Source of the DNA: Luteibacter mycovicinus
GTDB lineage: Bacteria; Pseudomonadota; Gammaproteobacteria; Xanthomonadales; Rhodanobacteraceae
NCBI RefSeq assembly: GCF_000745235.1
Contig: NZ_JQNL01000001.1
Location: forward strand, 1,240,001 to 1,304,000
Direction of reading: 5' to 3'
Length of the DNA: 64,000 bases
Part shown: piece after piece, positions 9,410 to 18,198 of the stretch
How positions within the stretch are numbered: the first letter of the stretch is position 1
How the letters are laid out: every line of letters starts with the position of its first letter
Translations under genes and position numbers: made by a program
The notes under the pieces: generated by a model
The model's input: the letters and a program-made list of their open reading frames with translations, nothing else
Told to the model about the DNA's origin: nothing
Database searches by the model: none

Positions 9410-9977
9410 CACCTCCCGTTGGAGCACCGTCGCCAAGACCTTTCACTGGGTCATGGCGCTGCTGATCCTCGGCAACGGCGCGTTCGCTTTCTGGATGGAC
9501 GGCCTGAAGCCGTCGCTGCAGAAGATCAATATGTTCGCCCTGCACAAGTCGATCGGACTCACCGTGCTGGCGTTGTTCCTGCTCCGCCTGATGTGGCGCG
9601 CGGTGGACCGTCGCCCACCCGATGAGCCGGCACCGCACTGGCAGCAGATCGCCGCGCATGCGGTACATGGCTTGCTCTACCTGCTCATCGTCGCCATCCC
9701 GCTGTCGGGCTGGGCGTTCAATTCGGCGCACGGTTTTCCGTTGCAGTATTTCAAGCAGTTCAACCTGCCGGCGCTGGTGGAAAAGAATCCCGGACTGTCC
9801 GACACGCTCGGCACCGTCCACGTCTGGTTGTTCTGGTTCCTGCTGGCCGTGCTCGTCGCCCATGTCGGCGGAGCGCTCAAGCACCATCTCATCGACCGCG
9901 ACGACACACTCCGCCGCATGCTGCCGTTCGGCCGTGCAAAGCGGAACACCTCTACCCCTCCCGGAGATACGCCATGA
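9393..9977 (+). CDS. Cytochrome b561-family membrane protein
   Basis: Four-helix di-heme b-type cytochrome of the inner membrane, 194 residues, starting at ATG 9393 (MPLRSDTSRWSTVAK) with AGGA upstream. Likely heme ligands are in KTFHWVMALL (helix 1), ALHKSIG (helix 2), AAHAVHGLLYLL (helix 3) and LVAHVGGALKHH (helix 4), which is the usual pattern of bacterial CybB proteins. It overlaps the first yceI by 17 bp and the second yceI by 4 bp (ATGA), so it is translated within one operon. Related proteins move electrons between quinones and other acceptors; the partner here is not shown. Confidence 0.92.
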   Translation: MPLRSDTSRWSTVAKTFHWVMALLILGNGAFAFWMDGLKPSLQKINMFALHKSIGLTVLALFLLRLMWRAVDRRPPDEPAPHWQQIAAHAVHGLLYLLIVAIPLSGWAFNSAHGFPLQYFKQFNLPALVEKNPGLSDTLGTVHVWLFWFLLAVLVAHVGGALKHHLIDRDDTLRRMLPFGRAKRNTSTPPGDTP

Positions 9978-10534
9978 ACCCGATGATCCGCCGCCTGTCC
10001 GCCCTCACCGTCGCGCTGGCCCTGCCGTTCGCCGCGTCTGCCGCGGATTACAAGGTCGGCCCCGGCAGCACGCTCGGTTTCAGCGGCAAGTTCCAGGGCC
10101 AGCAGTTCGACGGCACGTTCGGCAAGTTCGATGCGGCGATCAGCTACGACGCCGCGAATCTCGCCGCGTCGAAATTCGACGTGACCGTCGATGCCGCCAC
10201 GGCGAAGACAGGCGACAGCGACCGCGACAACGCGCTGCCGGGGTCCGATTTCCTGGACGTCAAGAAGTTCGCCACGGCGCACTACGTCACGACCGGCTTC
10301 AGCAAGGACGCCAAGGGCAACGTCATCGCCAACGGCAACCTGACGCTGCACGGCGTGACGAAGCCGGTCGCACTGAAGGTCGTGTTCTCGCCCAACGCCG
10401 GCGGCGCACGTCTTTCGGTCACCGGTACCCTGAAGCGCCTGGACTTCGGCGTGGGCAGCGGCGATTACAAGGACACCTCGACCATCGCCGACGAGGTACT
10501 GGTCAACGGTTCGCTCAACCTGCTGCCGAAGTAA
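9974..10534 (+). CDS. YceI-family periplasmic protein (second copy)
   Basis: A 186-residue exported protein with signal peptide MNPMIRRLSALTVALALPFAASA, followed by the YceI barrel (YKVGPGSTLGFSGKFQGQQF, NLTLHGVTKPVALKV, LKRLDFGVGSGDYKDTSTIADEV). It is the classic-length YceI protein of the pair. It overlaps the cytochrome b561 gene by 4 bp and is followed seven bases later by the GTG-started GTPase gene, so all four may be one transcript. The bound lipid and the reason for two diverged copies beside one b-type cytochrome are not known. Confidence 0.93.
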   Translation: MNPMIRRLSALTVALALPFAASAADYKVGPGSTLGFSGKFQGQQFDGTFGKFDAAISYDAANLAASKFDVTVDAATAKTGDSDRDNALPGSDFLDVKKFATAHYVTTGFSKDAKGNVIANGNLTLHGVTKPVALKVVFSPNAGGARLSVTGTLKRLDFGVGSGDYKDTSTIADEVLVNGSLNLLPK

Positions 10535-10541
10535 GGCGACG

Positions 10542-11885
10542 GTGGGCGGCTTCCGCGACCGCTTGCGCGGTCTCTCCGACCGCTTCCGTCGCGGCGTGCC
10601 TCGCGCTGCCGCGACGGACGAGCGCGGCGGCGCCGTCGCGGCCAGTCTGCGCGGACTGCTCGACGATCCGTCGATCCCATCAGGCGTGCGCGATGCGATG
10701 GCGGCGGACTTCCGCCGCATCGAAAGCATGCTGGATCGTCTGGAACGCGACGAACTGCATGTCGCCGTGTTCGGCCGCGTTTCCGCGGGAAAGTCGGCGC
10801 TGGGCAACGCACTGCTTGGCCGCGAGGCGTTCACCGTCGGCGTGCTGCACGGTACGACGACGGAAGCCGACGCGGCCCGCCTCGACGAAGCCGCCAATGC
10901 GGGACTCGTTCTCATCGACACGCCCGGCATCAACGAGCTGGGCGGCGAGGCGCGCGAGAAACTCGCCTTTGAAGTCGCCGAGGTCAGCGACCTCATCGTC
11001 TTCGTTGCCGACGGCGACCTCACCCGGGACGAACGGGATGCCTTGCGCACGCTCGCGACCACCCGTCGTCCGCTGCTGGTCGCACTGAACAAGGTCGATC
11101 GCTACAGCGACGACGAGCGCGACGGCCTGCTGGAGAGACTGCGCCAGCACACCGCGACACTGGTCCGGCGCGAGGACGTGATCGCCGTGGCGGCCCAGCC
11201 GTCCTCCCGGTCGGTCGTCGAACTCGACGCCAGCGGCCACGAGCGACTGTCGTCCGAGCCGCGCCCGCCCGATGTCACGGCGTTGAAATCACGCTTGTTG
11301 GCCATCGCCGAACGGGAAGGCAAGACGCTCTCGGCGATCAACGCCGGGCTGTTCGCCGGGCGGCTCACCGACCAGATCAGCGAGCGCGTCGCCGCGACGC
11401 GTCGTGAGGTCGCGTCCGGAGTCATCCGCCAGTATTGCGTCGCCAAGGCGGTGGCCGTGGCCCTGAATCCGGTACCGGTGGCCGACCTGCTGCTGGCGGG
11501 CGGCCTGGACGCCGCCATGGTCGTGCAGCTCGGCCGGGTCTACGGCCTGCCGCTGACCCGGAGCGAATCCGGAAAACTCGTCGCGACCATTTCGGTGCAG
11601 CTGGCCGCACTGATGGGGGCCGTCTGGGGCATGCAGCTGGTCGCCTCGGCACTCAAGGGCCTCAGCGGCGGCGTGTCCGTCGTGGTCACCGCCGCGGCGC
11701 AGGGCGCGCTCGGCTGGTACGCGACGGTACTGATCGGCCGGGCGGCTGAGCATTACCTCATCACGGGGAAATCATGGGGTGAGCACGGGGCGAAGCGCGC
11801 CGTCGCGGATATCGTGGCCGGACTCGACCGCGATTCCATCCTGCGCGAGGCGCGCGAGGAAATTCTCAGGCGCCTGCACCGGTAG
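10542..11885 (+). CDS. P-loop GTPase with DUF697-like C-terminal domain (second)
   Basis: A 447-residue GTPase using a GTG start with AAGG just upstream, seven bases after the second yceI. The P-loop is GRVSAGKS (78-85), G3 is DTPGINELG, and G4 is NKVD. The C-terminal half has several hydrophobic segments (AVAVALNPVPVADLLLAGGLDAAMVV and beyond), matching DUF697-type GTPases such as YcjX/YcjF relatives. Unlike the upstream GTPase it has no N-terminal membrane helices. The TAG stop codon is supplied by the first bases of a REP palindrome (GTAGGAG), so the C-terminus may have been set by the repeat. Function unknown. Confidence 0.85.
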   Translation: MGGFRDRLRGLSDRFRRGVPRAAATDERGGAVAASLRGLLDDPSIPSGVRDAMAADFRRIESMLDRLERDELHVAVFGRVSAGKSALGNALLGREAFTVGVLHGTTTEADAARLDEAANAGLVLIDTPGINELGGEAREKLAFEVAEVSDLIVFVADGDLTRDERDALRTLATTRRPLLVALNKVDRYSDDERDGLLERLRQHTATLVRREDVIAVAAQPSSRSVVELDASGHERLSSEPRPPDVTALKSRLLAIAEREGKTLSAINAGLFAGRLTDQISERVAATRREVASGVIRQYCVAKAVAVALNPVPVADLLLAGGLDAAMVVQLGRVYGLPLTRSESGKLVATISVQLAALMGAVWGMQLVASALKGLSGGVSVVVTAAAQGALGWYATVLIGRAAEHYLITGKSWGEHGAKRAVADIVAGLDRDSILREAREEILRRLHR

Positions 11886-11906
11886 GAGCCAGCCCCGCTG
11901 GCGATT
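11882..11906 (+). repeat. REP-like palindrome (CAGC variant)
   Basis: The motif GTAGGAG is followed by the short palindrome CCAGCCCCGCTGG and then CGAT. This is the general form of REP sequences in pseudomonads and xanthomonads. It sits between the convergent GTPase and glutaredoxin-like genes and contains the GTPase stop codon. It may act as a transcription end or mRNA-stabilising hairpin. Confidence 0.6.
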
Positions 11907-12130
11907 CAACCCGCGAAAGCCCTGACTCGCGCCACATCGAACGGCCAGTCCAGCTCCATCCCGTCGCCCCGGCGCAATACGGGCACACGCGTCCCATACC
12001 TGCTCTCCAGCGCCTCATCCTCATCGATCCACACCGACGAAAAATCCGGTAACCGCGCCTGCGCCAACACCTCCAGCGCCTGATCGCAGAGGTGGCAGTC
12101 ATCTCGCTGGAACAAGGTGAAGTCGGACAT
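11906..12130 (-). CDS. Glutaredoxin-family (DUF836-like) small thiol protein
   Basis: A 74-residue protein with a redox motif CHLC at residues 12-15 directly after the first strand ([16 protein letters not shown]) and a cis-proline segment [12 protein letters not shown]. The short length, the acidic strand VWIDEDEAL and the ending [14 protein letters not shown] fit the DUF836 glutaredoxin-like family rather than true glutaredoxin. Substrate unknown. It is divergent from sdaA with about 73 bp between starts. Confidence 0.82.
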   Translation of the reverse strand: MSDFTLFQRDDCHLCDQALEVLAQARLPDFSSVWIDEDEALESRYGTRVPVLRRGDGMELDWPFDVARVRAFAG

Positions 12131-12203
12131 GCGCAGGTGTATGGGGCCAGGGGCGTCGCGGCGTAGAATAACCGGCTATCCCCGTAGCCAACCTTCCCCA
12201 GCC

Positions 12204-13586
12204 ATGGCAGTCAGCGTTTTCGACCTTTTCAAGATCGGCATCGGCCCGTCCTCCTCGCACACGGTGGGCCCCATGCGCGCCGGTGCGCGTTTCGCCGAAC
12301 ACTGGCTGGAGGAGAAGGGTGTACTGGAGCGCGTAGCGCGCGTGCGTTGCGAGCTGTTCGGCTCGCTGGCCATGACCGGACGCGGCCACGGCACCGATAA
12401 GGCGGTGTTGCTCGGGTTCGAGGGCGAGTGGCCCGATCGCGTCGATCCGGACACCATCCCGGCGACCCTCGAGCGCATCCGCGGAACCCGGCGCATCCGG
12501 ATCCTCGGCCGCCACGAGATCCCCTTCGACGAAAAGGTCGATCTGGTCTTCAACAAGCGCCAGAAACTGCCGTTCCACACCAACGGCATGCGCTTCTCGG
12601 CCTACGATGCGGACGGCAACGAACTGGCCACACGCGACTACTACTCGGTCGGTGGCGGTTTCGTGGTCAATCCGGACGAAGCCGCGGAAGACCGCATCGT
12701 CGCCGACACCAGTGAGCAACCCTTCGCCTACTCCACCGGCGACCAGCTGCTCTCGCTGTGCAAGGAACACAACCTCACGATCGCCCAGCTGGTCATGCAC
12801 AACGAGGGCATCTGGCGTCCCGAGGCGGAGACCCGCGCGGGTCTGCTGACCATCTGGAAGGCCATGCAGGACTGCGTCTCCCGCGGCCTGCGTTCGCCCG
12901 GCGTGCTTCCGGGCGGTCTGAAGGTCAATCGCCGCGCCCCCGCCATGGCCGCCGAGCTCCGCGCGCAGCCGGAAGCCGCGCTGCGCGATCCGCTCACCAT
13001 CCTCGACTGGGTCAACCTGTACGCACTCGCGGTGAACGAAGAAAACGCGGCCGGCGGCAGCGTGGTGACGGCGCCGACGAATGGCGCCGCGGGCATCGTC
13101 CCGGCGGTGCTGCATTACTACCGCCACTTCTGCCCCAACGCATCGGAAGACGGCGTCATCCAGTTCCTGCTCACCGCAGGCGCCATCGGCATCCTCTATA
13201 AGGAAAACGCGTCGATTTCCGGCGCCGAAGTGGGCTGCCAGGGCGAAGTGGGCGTGGCCTGTTCCATGGCGGCCGGCGGTCTGACGGCCGCGCTGGGCGG
13301 TAGCGTGACCCAGGTCGAGAATGCCGCGGAGATCGGCATGGAGCACAACCTGGGCCTGACCTGCGACCCGATCGGTGGCCTCGTCCAGATTCCCTGCATC
13401 GAGCGCAACGCCATGGGCGCGGTGAAGGCGATCAACGCCAGCCGTATGGCGCTCAAGAGCGACGGCAAGCATCACGTTTCGCTGGACAAGGTGATCGCGA
13501 CCATGCGCGACACGGGACGCGACATGAAGGACAAATACAAGGAAACATCGCGCGGCGGTCTGGCCGTCAACGTCATCGAATGCTGA
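12204..13586 (+). CDS. sdaA: L-serine ammonia-lyase (single-chain, iron-sulfur type)
   Basis: Cytosolic [4Fe-4S] enzyme that deaminates L-serine to pyruvate and ammonia. The start at ATG 12204 ([20 protein letters not shown]) matches the conserved N-terminus of the family; an in-frame start at 12117 would collide with the divergent glutaredoxin gene. The product has 460 residues, with the beta domain first and the alpha domain second. Candidate cluster cysteines lie in the segments [20 protein letters not shown] and [19 protein letters not shown]. No regulatory ACT domain is fused. Identity is very secure. Confidence 0.97.
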   Translation: MAVSVFDLFKIGIGPSSSHTVGPMRAGARFAEHWLEEKGVLERVARVRCELFGSLAMTGRGHGTDKAVLLGFEGEWPDRVDPDTIPATLERIRGTRRIRILGRHEIPFDEKVDLVFNKRQKLPFHTNGMRFSAYDADGNELATRDYYSVGGGFVVNPDEAAEDRIVADTSEQPFAYSTGDQLLSLCKEHNLTIAQLVMHNEGIWRPEAETRAGLLTIWKAMQDCVSRGLRSPGVLPGGLKVNRRAPAMAAELRAQPEAALRDPLTILDWVNLYALAVNEENAAGGSVVTAPTNGAAGIVPAVLHYYRHFCPNASEDGVIQFLLTAGAIGILYKENASISGAEVGCQGEVGVACSMAAGGLTAALGGSVTQVENAAEIGMEHNLGLTCDPIGGLVQIPCIERNAMGAVKAINASRMALKSDGKHHVSLDKVIATMRDTGRDMKDKYKETSRGGLAVNVIEC

Positions 13587-13595
13587 TCGGCCCCC

Positions 13596-13620
13596 GTAGG
13601 AGCGCGCCCCGCGCGCGAAA
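13596..13620 (+). repeat. REP-like palindrome (GCGC variant)
   Basis: GTAGGAG followed by CGCGCCCCGCGCGCGA, a GC-rich palindrome in the gap between convergent sdaA and the small exported protein. The same core recurs at 39120-39142 (opposite strand) and 61240-61262, and the flank AAAAGCCAAC is also shared with the 61240 copy. Confidence 0.7.
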
Positions 13621-13650
13621 AGCCAACAAAGCGATAATGCGGAAAGGCCC

Positions 13651-14031
13651 CTAGCGAACCGGACAATCCCGCGGCAGCCGGTCGACCGTTTCGACTCTCA
13701 CCGGCTCGTCTTCGCCCCACCAGTTGGCGACGGCGGTGTAGCAAATTCTCAATTTTCCGCGGCGCGTATCGAAGCGCTGTTTGCTCGTGTACGCAAAGCA
13801 CGACACCGACGCCAGATGACCCAGTTCGCGCATGGTCATGGCGCAGCGCCGCACGGACTCCACCGGGTCTTCACCGGGGTACAGCGTGAAGTAAAAACCC
13901 TTGGCGGTGCGGTCGTAGGACTCGGAATCGATCAGCCGGCCTTTGTCGGTCCACGCCTCATCGGCTGCGGCAATGCCACATACCGTCAAGGCAAAGAACA
14001 ACATGCCGCTGGCGACCACCTTCGAACGCAT
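13651..14031 (-). CDS. Small exported protein of unknown function
   Basis: A 126-residue protein with a signal peptide (MRSKVVASGMLFFALTVCGIAAA) and a mature region with four cysteines (RRCAMTM, VSCFAYT, RICYTAV, RDCPVR) that could form two disulfides. A shorter start at the internal Met (MLFFAL) would leave a poorer signal peptide. I do not recognise the family. It is convergent with sdaA, separated by a REP palindrome. Confidence 0.65.
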   Translation of the reverse strand: MRSKVVASGMLFFALTVCGIAAADEAWTDKGRLIDSESYDRTAKGFYFTLYPGEDPVESVRRCAMTMRELGHLASVSCFAYTSKQRFDTRRGKLRICYTAVANWWGEDEPVRVETVDRLPRDCPVR

Positions 14032-14191
14032 CCGAACCCCTTTAGCCCTACCGCGTCGGCCAGTGTATATCGATGCGGCGCCCCGTGTACGTAGGGGAAC
14101 GATGGCTGACAGTTGCGGCCCGGGCTGTCATTATCCGGCCCTTGTGCCGCCCCGGGGTGGATTCTCGCCGCCCCGTCCGACCGGAGTCTGT

Positions 14192-15862
14192 ATGTCACAT
14201 CACCATATCCGCCGCGATGTCGGCGCCTTCGCCCTGATGCTCACCGGCCTGGGCTCGATCATCGGCTCGGGCTGGCTCTTCGGCGCCTGGCACGCCGCCC
14301 AGCTCGCCGGCCCTGGCGCCGTCTACGCCTGGATCATCGGCGCCGTCATCATTCTCTTCATCGCCCTGACCTACGCGGAACTGGGTGCGATGTTCCCCGA
14401 ATCCGGCGGTATGGTTCGCTACGGCCACTACTCGCACGGCTCGCTGGTCGGCTTCATCGCCGGCTGGGCCAACTGGATCGCCATCGTCTCGGTCATTCCG
14501 GTCGAAGCCGAAGCCTCGGTCCAGTACATGGCGTCATGGCCCTGGGAATGGGCGCAGTGGACCAAGGGCCTGTATGTGGTCACCGCCGGTCACGGTGAGC
14601 TGACACCGCCGGGCCTGGCGATCGCCGCGGTGCTGGTGATGGTCTACTTCTTCCTCAACTTCTGGAGCGTGAAGCTGTTCGCCAAGAGCAACACGGCGAT
14701 CACGGTATTCAAGCTCGTCGTTCCGGCCGCGACCGGTATCGCGCTAATCGCCACGAGCTACAACCCCGGCAACTTCGACATCGGCGCGCATGGCGGCACT
14801 CACGCGATCGACATCTCCTCGATCCTGACCGCCGTGGCCATCTCCGGCATCGTCTTCAGCTTCAACGGTTTCCAGAGCCCCGTGAATCTGGCGGGTGAAG
14901 CGCGCAATCCCGGCCGCAGTGTGCCGTTCGCGGTGATCGGCTCGATCCTCCTGGCCACCGTGGTCTACGTGCTGTTGCAGGTCGCCTTCATCGGCGCGGT
15001 ACCGCCCGATCAGCTCGGCAAGGGCTGGGCGGGTCTGGAATACGCTTCGCCGTTCGCCCAGCTCGCCACGGCGCTGATGATCAACTGGATGGCGATCCTG
15101 CTGTACGCCGATGCGTTCGTCAGCCCCAGCGGCACCGGCGCCACGTACACCGCCACCACCGCACGCATGATCTACGCGATGGAGCGCAACGGTCAGCTGC
15201 CGAAGATCTTCGGCCATATCAACCCGCGCTTCGGTATCCCGCGCCCGGCGATGTGGCTCAACCTCGTCGTGAGCTTCATCTTCCTGTTCTTCTTCCGCGG
15301 CTGGGGCACCCTGGCCGCGGTGATCTCGGTGTCGACGATCATTTCGTACCTCACCGGTCCGGTCAGCGTCATGACCCTGCGCCGCACCGCGCCGGAACTG
15401 AAGCGTCCGCTGCGCATCGCCGGCCTGCCCATCCTCGCCGCGCTGGCCTTCATCTTCGCGACCGAGCTGCTGTACTGGGCCAAGTGGCCGCTCACCGGCG
15501 AGATCATCCTGCTGATGGTCGTGGCCCTGCCGATCTACTTCTACTACACCGCCAAATCGGGCTGGGAAGATTTCAGCCGCCACCTCAGGGGTGCCTGGTG
15601 GCTCATCGTCTACCTGCCGGTCCTGGCGCTGGTGTCCTGGGCGGGCAGCAAGACCTTCGGCGGCCGCGACTTCATTCCCTACGGCTACGACCTGGCCGTG
15701 GTCGCCGTCATCGGTGTGATCTTCTACTTCTGGGGCGTCGCCTCCGGCTGGCGCACCCCGATGGTCGAAGCCGCGCGCTTCCACCATGACGAGGACTCCG
15801 GCGGCGGCCCCGTCCTTCCGCCCAGCGCGGATGAGGCCGAAGCAGTCACCGGTCGCCGGTAA
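14192..15862 (+). CDS. APC-superfamily amino acid transporter
   Basis: Inner-membrane amino-acid transporter of 556 residues, starting at ATG 14192 (MSHHHIRRDVGAFALM) with GGAG seven bases upstream. The broken first helix carries the substrate-site motif GSIIGSGW, and about twelve membrane helices follow. The pattern (MLTGLGSIIGSGWLFGAWHA near the start, NFWSVKLFAKSN mid-protein) resembles aspartate:proton symporters of the YveA type, but the substrate cannot be settled from sequence alone. A strong bidirectional terminator follows at once. It is not in an operon. Confidence 0.88.
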   Translation: MSHHHIRRDVGAFALMLTGLGSIIGSGWLFGAWHAAQLAGPGAVYAWIIGAVIILFIALTYAELGAMFPESGGMVRYGHYSHGSLVGFIAGWANWIAIVSVIPVEAEASVQYMASWPWEWAQWTKGLYVVTAGHGELTPPGLAIAAVLVMVYFFLNFWSVKLFAKSNTAITVFKLVVPAATGIALIATSYNPGNFDIGAHGGTHAIDISSILTAVAISGIVFSFNGFQSPVNLAGEARNPGRSVPFAVIGSILLATVVYVLLQVAFIGAVPPDQLGKGWAGLEYASPFAQLATALMINWMAILLYADAFVSPSGTGATYTATTARMIYAMERNGQLPKIFGHINPRFGIPRPAMWLNLVVSFIFLFFFRGWGTLAAVISVSTIISYLTGPVSVMTLRRTAPELKRPLRIAGLPILAALAFIFATELLYWAKWPLTGEIILLMVVALPIYFYYTAKSGWEDFSRHLRGAWWLIVYLPVLALVSWAGSKTFGGRDFIPYGYDLAVVAVIGVIFYFWGVASGWRTPMVEAARFHHDEDSGGGPVLPPSADEAEAVTGRR

Positions 15863-15864
15863 CG

Positions 15865-15892
15865 AAAAAACGCCCCTCGGGGCGTTTTTTTT
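15865..15892. terminator. Bidirectional rho-independent terminator
   Basis: Perfect stem CGCCCC-TC-GGGGCG at 15871-15884, with T8 on the right and A6 on the left. It can end both the APC transporter transcript and the metX-metB-hom transcript arriving on the other strand. Confidence 0.93.
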
Positions 15893-15931
15893 GATCCCGA
15901 CTACCGGGCGGAGAAAAACGATCCGACGGGA

Positions 15932-16999
15932 TTAAAGTGCCAGCACATCGCCCAGCAGCGCCTGCGCCGTGATTTCGGGGCCGGCGCCCGGACCCTGGAT
16001 CACCAGAGGCGTCGCGTGATAGCGCGTTGTCGTCAGCGCGAACTGGTTGTCGGTGCCGGACAGGCGGGACGCGGGATGCTCCGGGCCCACTTCCACGAGG
16101 CCTACGCGCGCCCGGCCGCGCTGGTTGAGGCGTGCCAGGTAGCGCAGCACCTTGCCGTTGGCCTTCGCCTGCTCGTGCCGGATGCGCAGCGGTTCATCGA
16201 GCTCGCCGAGCCGCTCGAGGAACGTGGCGGTATCGAGATCGCGGAGCGCCTCGGGCACGAGGCTCTCAACCTCCACTTCTTCCGTACCCAATGCGAATCC
16301 CGCGTTGCGCGCGATGATCAGCAGCTTGCGCGCGACATCCTCGCCCGAAAGGTCCGAGCGGGGGTCGGGCTCGGTAAAGCCCAGCCGCCGCGCGTCCGAC
16401 AACAACGCCGAAAAAGGGCGGCTGCCGTCATACTGGTTGAACAGCCAGGACAGCGAACCGGAAAACACGCCTTCCAGTGTCAGCAGGCTGTCGCCGCAGT
16501 TGCGCAGGCGCCTTAGCGTGGACAGCACCGGAAGACCGGCGCCCACCGTCGCGGCGTCGCCATAAACGCTGCCGTTCGCGGTTGCGCCCTGAAGCGCGCG
16601 CCAACCGGACAGATGGCCCCCGGCCAGCGCCTTGTTGGCGGTGACGACGTGGTAACCCGCCGCCAGCCACTCGGCGTGGCGGCTGGCCTCGATCGAACAC
16701 GCCGTCGCGTCGATGACCACCTTGCGTTCGGCGCCCGTGGCGTCGAGCGCGGCCAGAAGTGGCGCGTTTTCGCGACCATCCCTGCCCTTGGCGAGAAACG
16801 CCGCGACATCGGCAGGGACCAGGCCGTCAGCATGCGTGTGCTGACGCTTCGAGTTCGCGGCGCCAACGAGGCGCAGGGAACGCGCCGCCGGTGTCGCGAG
16901 CAGGGTCAGCAAGGCACGCCCCACCACGCCGGTGCCGAGCAGGACGACCGCCGTGCGCGGCGCCGTGTCCACGAGGGGAGCGGCGACCACGGCGCTCAC
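15932..16999 (-). CDS. hom: Homoserine dehydrogenase (no ACT domain)
   Basis: Reduces aspartate semialdehyde to homoserine with NAD(P)H. It has 355 residues. The Rossmann motif is LLGTGVVG near residue 21, the catalytic-domain segment DPRSDLSGEDVARKLLI is characteristic, and no regulatory ACT domain is present. It resembles the dehydrogenase half of ThrA without the aspartokinase part. It is the last gene of the metX-metB-hom operon, overlapping metB by 4 bp (ATGA), so it probably supplies homoserine for methionine synthesis under the same riboswitch. Confidence 0.94.
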   Translation of the reverse strand: MSAVVAAPLVDTAPRTAVVLLGTGVVGRALLTLLATPAARSLRLVGAANSKRQHTHADGLVPADVAAFLAKGRDGRENAPLLAALDATGAERKVVIDATACSIEASRHAEWLAAGYHVVTANKALAGGHLSGWRALQGATANGSVYGDAATVGAGLPVLSTLRRLRNCGDSLLTLEGVFSGSLSWLFNQYDGSRPFSALLSDARRLGFTEPDPRSDLSGEDVARKLLIIARNAGFALGTEEVEVESLVPEALRDLDTATFLERLGELDEPLRIRHEQAKANGKVLRYLARLNQRGRARVGLVEVGPEHPASRLSGTDNQFALTTTRYHATPLVIQGPGAGPEITAQALLGDVLAL

Positions 17000-18195
17000 G
17001 CGCCGACCTTGCGTTTCGAGGTGACCGACGCCACCGCCGCCGCGCGCGCCAGCGCGGCTTCGAGATCCGCCAGCAGGTCGTCACCATCTTCGATGCCGAC
17101 CGAGAGACGCAGCAGGCTGTCGGAAATACCGGCGACCTTGCGCGCTTCCGGCGCCATCGACGCGTGCGTCATGGAGGCGGGATGAGCGACCAGGCTCTCG
17201 ACGCCACCCAGCGACTCCGCCAGCGAGAAATAGCGCAGGCCATCGACGAAGGCTTCGATCGCGTCGGTACCGCCGGCGATCTCGAAGCTGAGCATCGCGC
17301 CGAAACCTTTCTGCTGGCGCTGCGCCAGCGCGTGGCCGGGGTGCGACGCGAGACCGGGATAGAACACACGCGACACGGCGTCGTGTGCGTCGAGGCGGTC
17401 GGCGATACGGCGAGCATTTTCTTCGTGGGCACGAAGGCGTACGGCCAGCGTCCGCACACCACGCAGCGTGAGGAAGCTGTCGAACGGCGACCCCGTGAGC
17501 CCGTTGCAGTTACCCCACCACTTCAGCTGCTCGGCGACCGCCTGGTCCGCGGCGATCACCGCACCGCCGACCACGTCGCTATGTCCGTTGATGTACTTGG
17601 TGGTCGAGTGAACGACGATGTCGGCGCCGAGTGTCAACGGCTGCTGCAGGGCGGGCGACAGGAAGGTGTTATCGACGACGACGAGTGCGCCGACGGCATG
17701 CGCGGCCTGCGCGACGTGACGCACGTCGGTGATACGCAGCAGCGGGTTGGACGGCGTTTCCACCCAGACCAGTGCCGGCTTCTCCGCGAGGCCATCCGCA
17801 AGCGCGGTCGGATCGGTGAAGTCGACGAAACGCACACGGAAGCGCCCCTTCTTCGCCCAGGCATCGAGCAGGCGCCACGTGCCGCCATAGCAATCGTGCG
17901 CGGCAAGCACGAGGGCACCGGAGGGTACGAGCTCCAGCGCCAGCGCCACGGCGGACATCCCACTGCCGGTGACGACCGCGCCCGCGCCCTCTTCCAGCTC
18001 CGTCAGCGCTTCGCCGAGCAGGTCGCGGGTGGGATTGCCGCTGCGTGAGTAGTCATAGGCGCGCTTGCGGCCGAAGCCCTCGAACGCATAGTTGGTCGAC
18101 AGGTGCAGCGGCGGCACGACGGCGCCGTGCTGAGTGTCGGATTCGATGCCGGCGCGGACTGCGCGGGTACACAGACGGGATTCGTGGGTGGTCAT
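16996..18195 (-). CDS. metB: Cystathionine gamma-synthase / O-succinylhomoserine (thiol)-lyase
   Basis: PLP enzyme of the Cys/Met-metabolism family, 399 residues. The PLP lysine is predicted at Lys200 in HSTTKYINGHSD, the SGNPTRD segment is at 52-58, and the C-terminal GGVESLVAHPASMTH and LLRLSVGIED motifs are intact. It probably condenses activated homoserine with cysteine (or sulfide). It lies 3 bp after metX and overlaps hom by 4 bp. MetB versus MetZ (direct sulfhydrylation) cannot be decided with certainty from sequence. Confidence 0.93.
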   Translation of the reverse strand: MTTHESRLCTRAVRAGIESDTQHGAVVPPLHLSTNYAFEGFGRKRAYDYSRSGNPTRDLLGEALTELEEGAGAVVTGSGMSAVALALELVPSGALVLAAHDCYGGTWRLLDAWAKKGRFRVRFVDFTDPTALADGLAEKPALVWVETPSNPLLRITDVRHVAQAAHAVGALVVVDNTFLSPALQQPLTLGADIVVHSTTKYINGHSDVVGGAVIAADQAVAEQLKWWGNCNGLTGSPFDSFLTLRGVRTLAVRLRAHEENARRIADRLDAHDAVSRVFYPGLASHPGHALAQRQQKGFGAMLSFEIAGGTDAIEAFVDGLRYFSLAESLGGVESLVAHPASMTHASMAPEARKVAGISDSLLRLSVGIEDGDDLLADLEAALARAAAVASVTSKRKVGA

Positions 18196-18198
18196 GAT

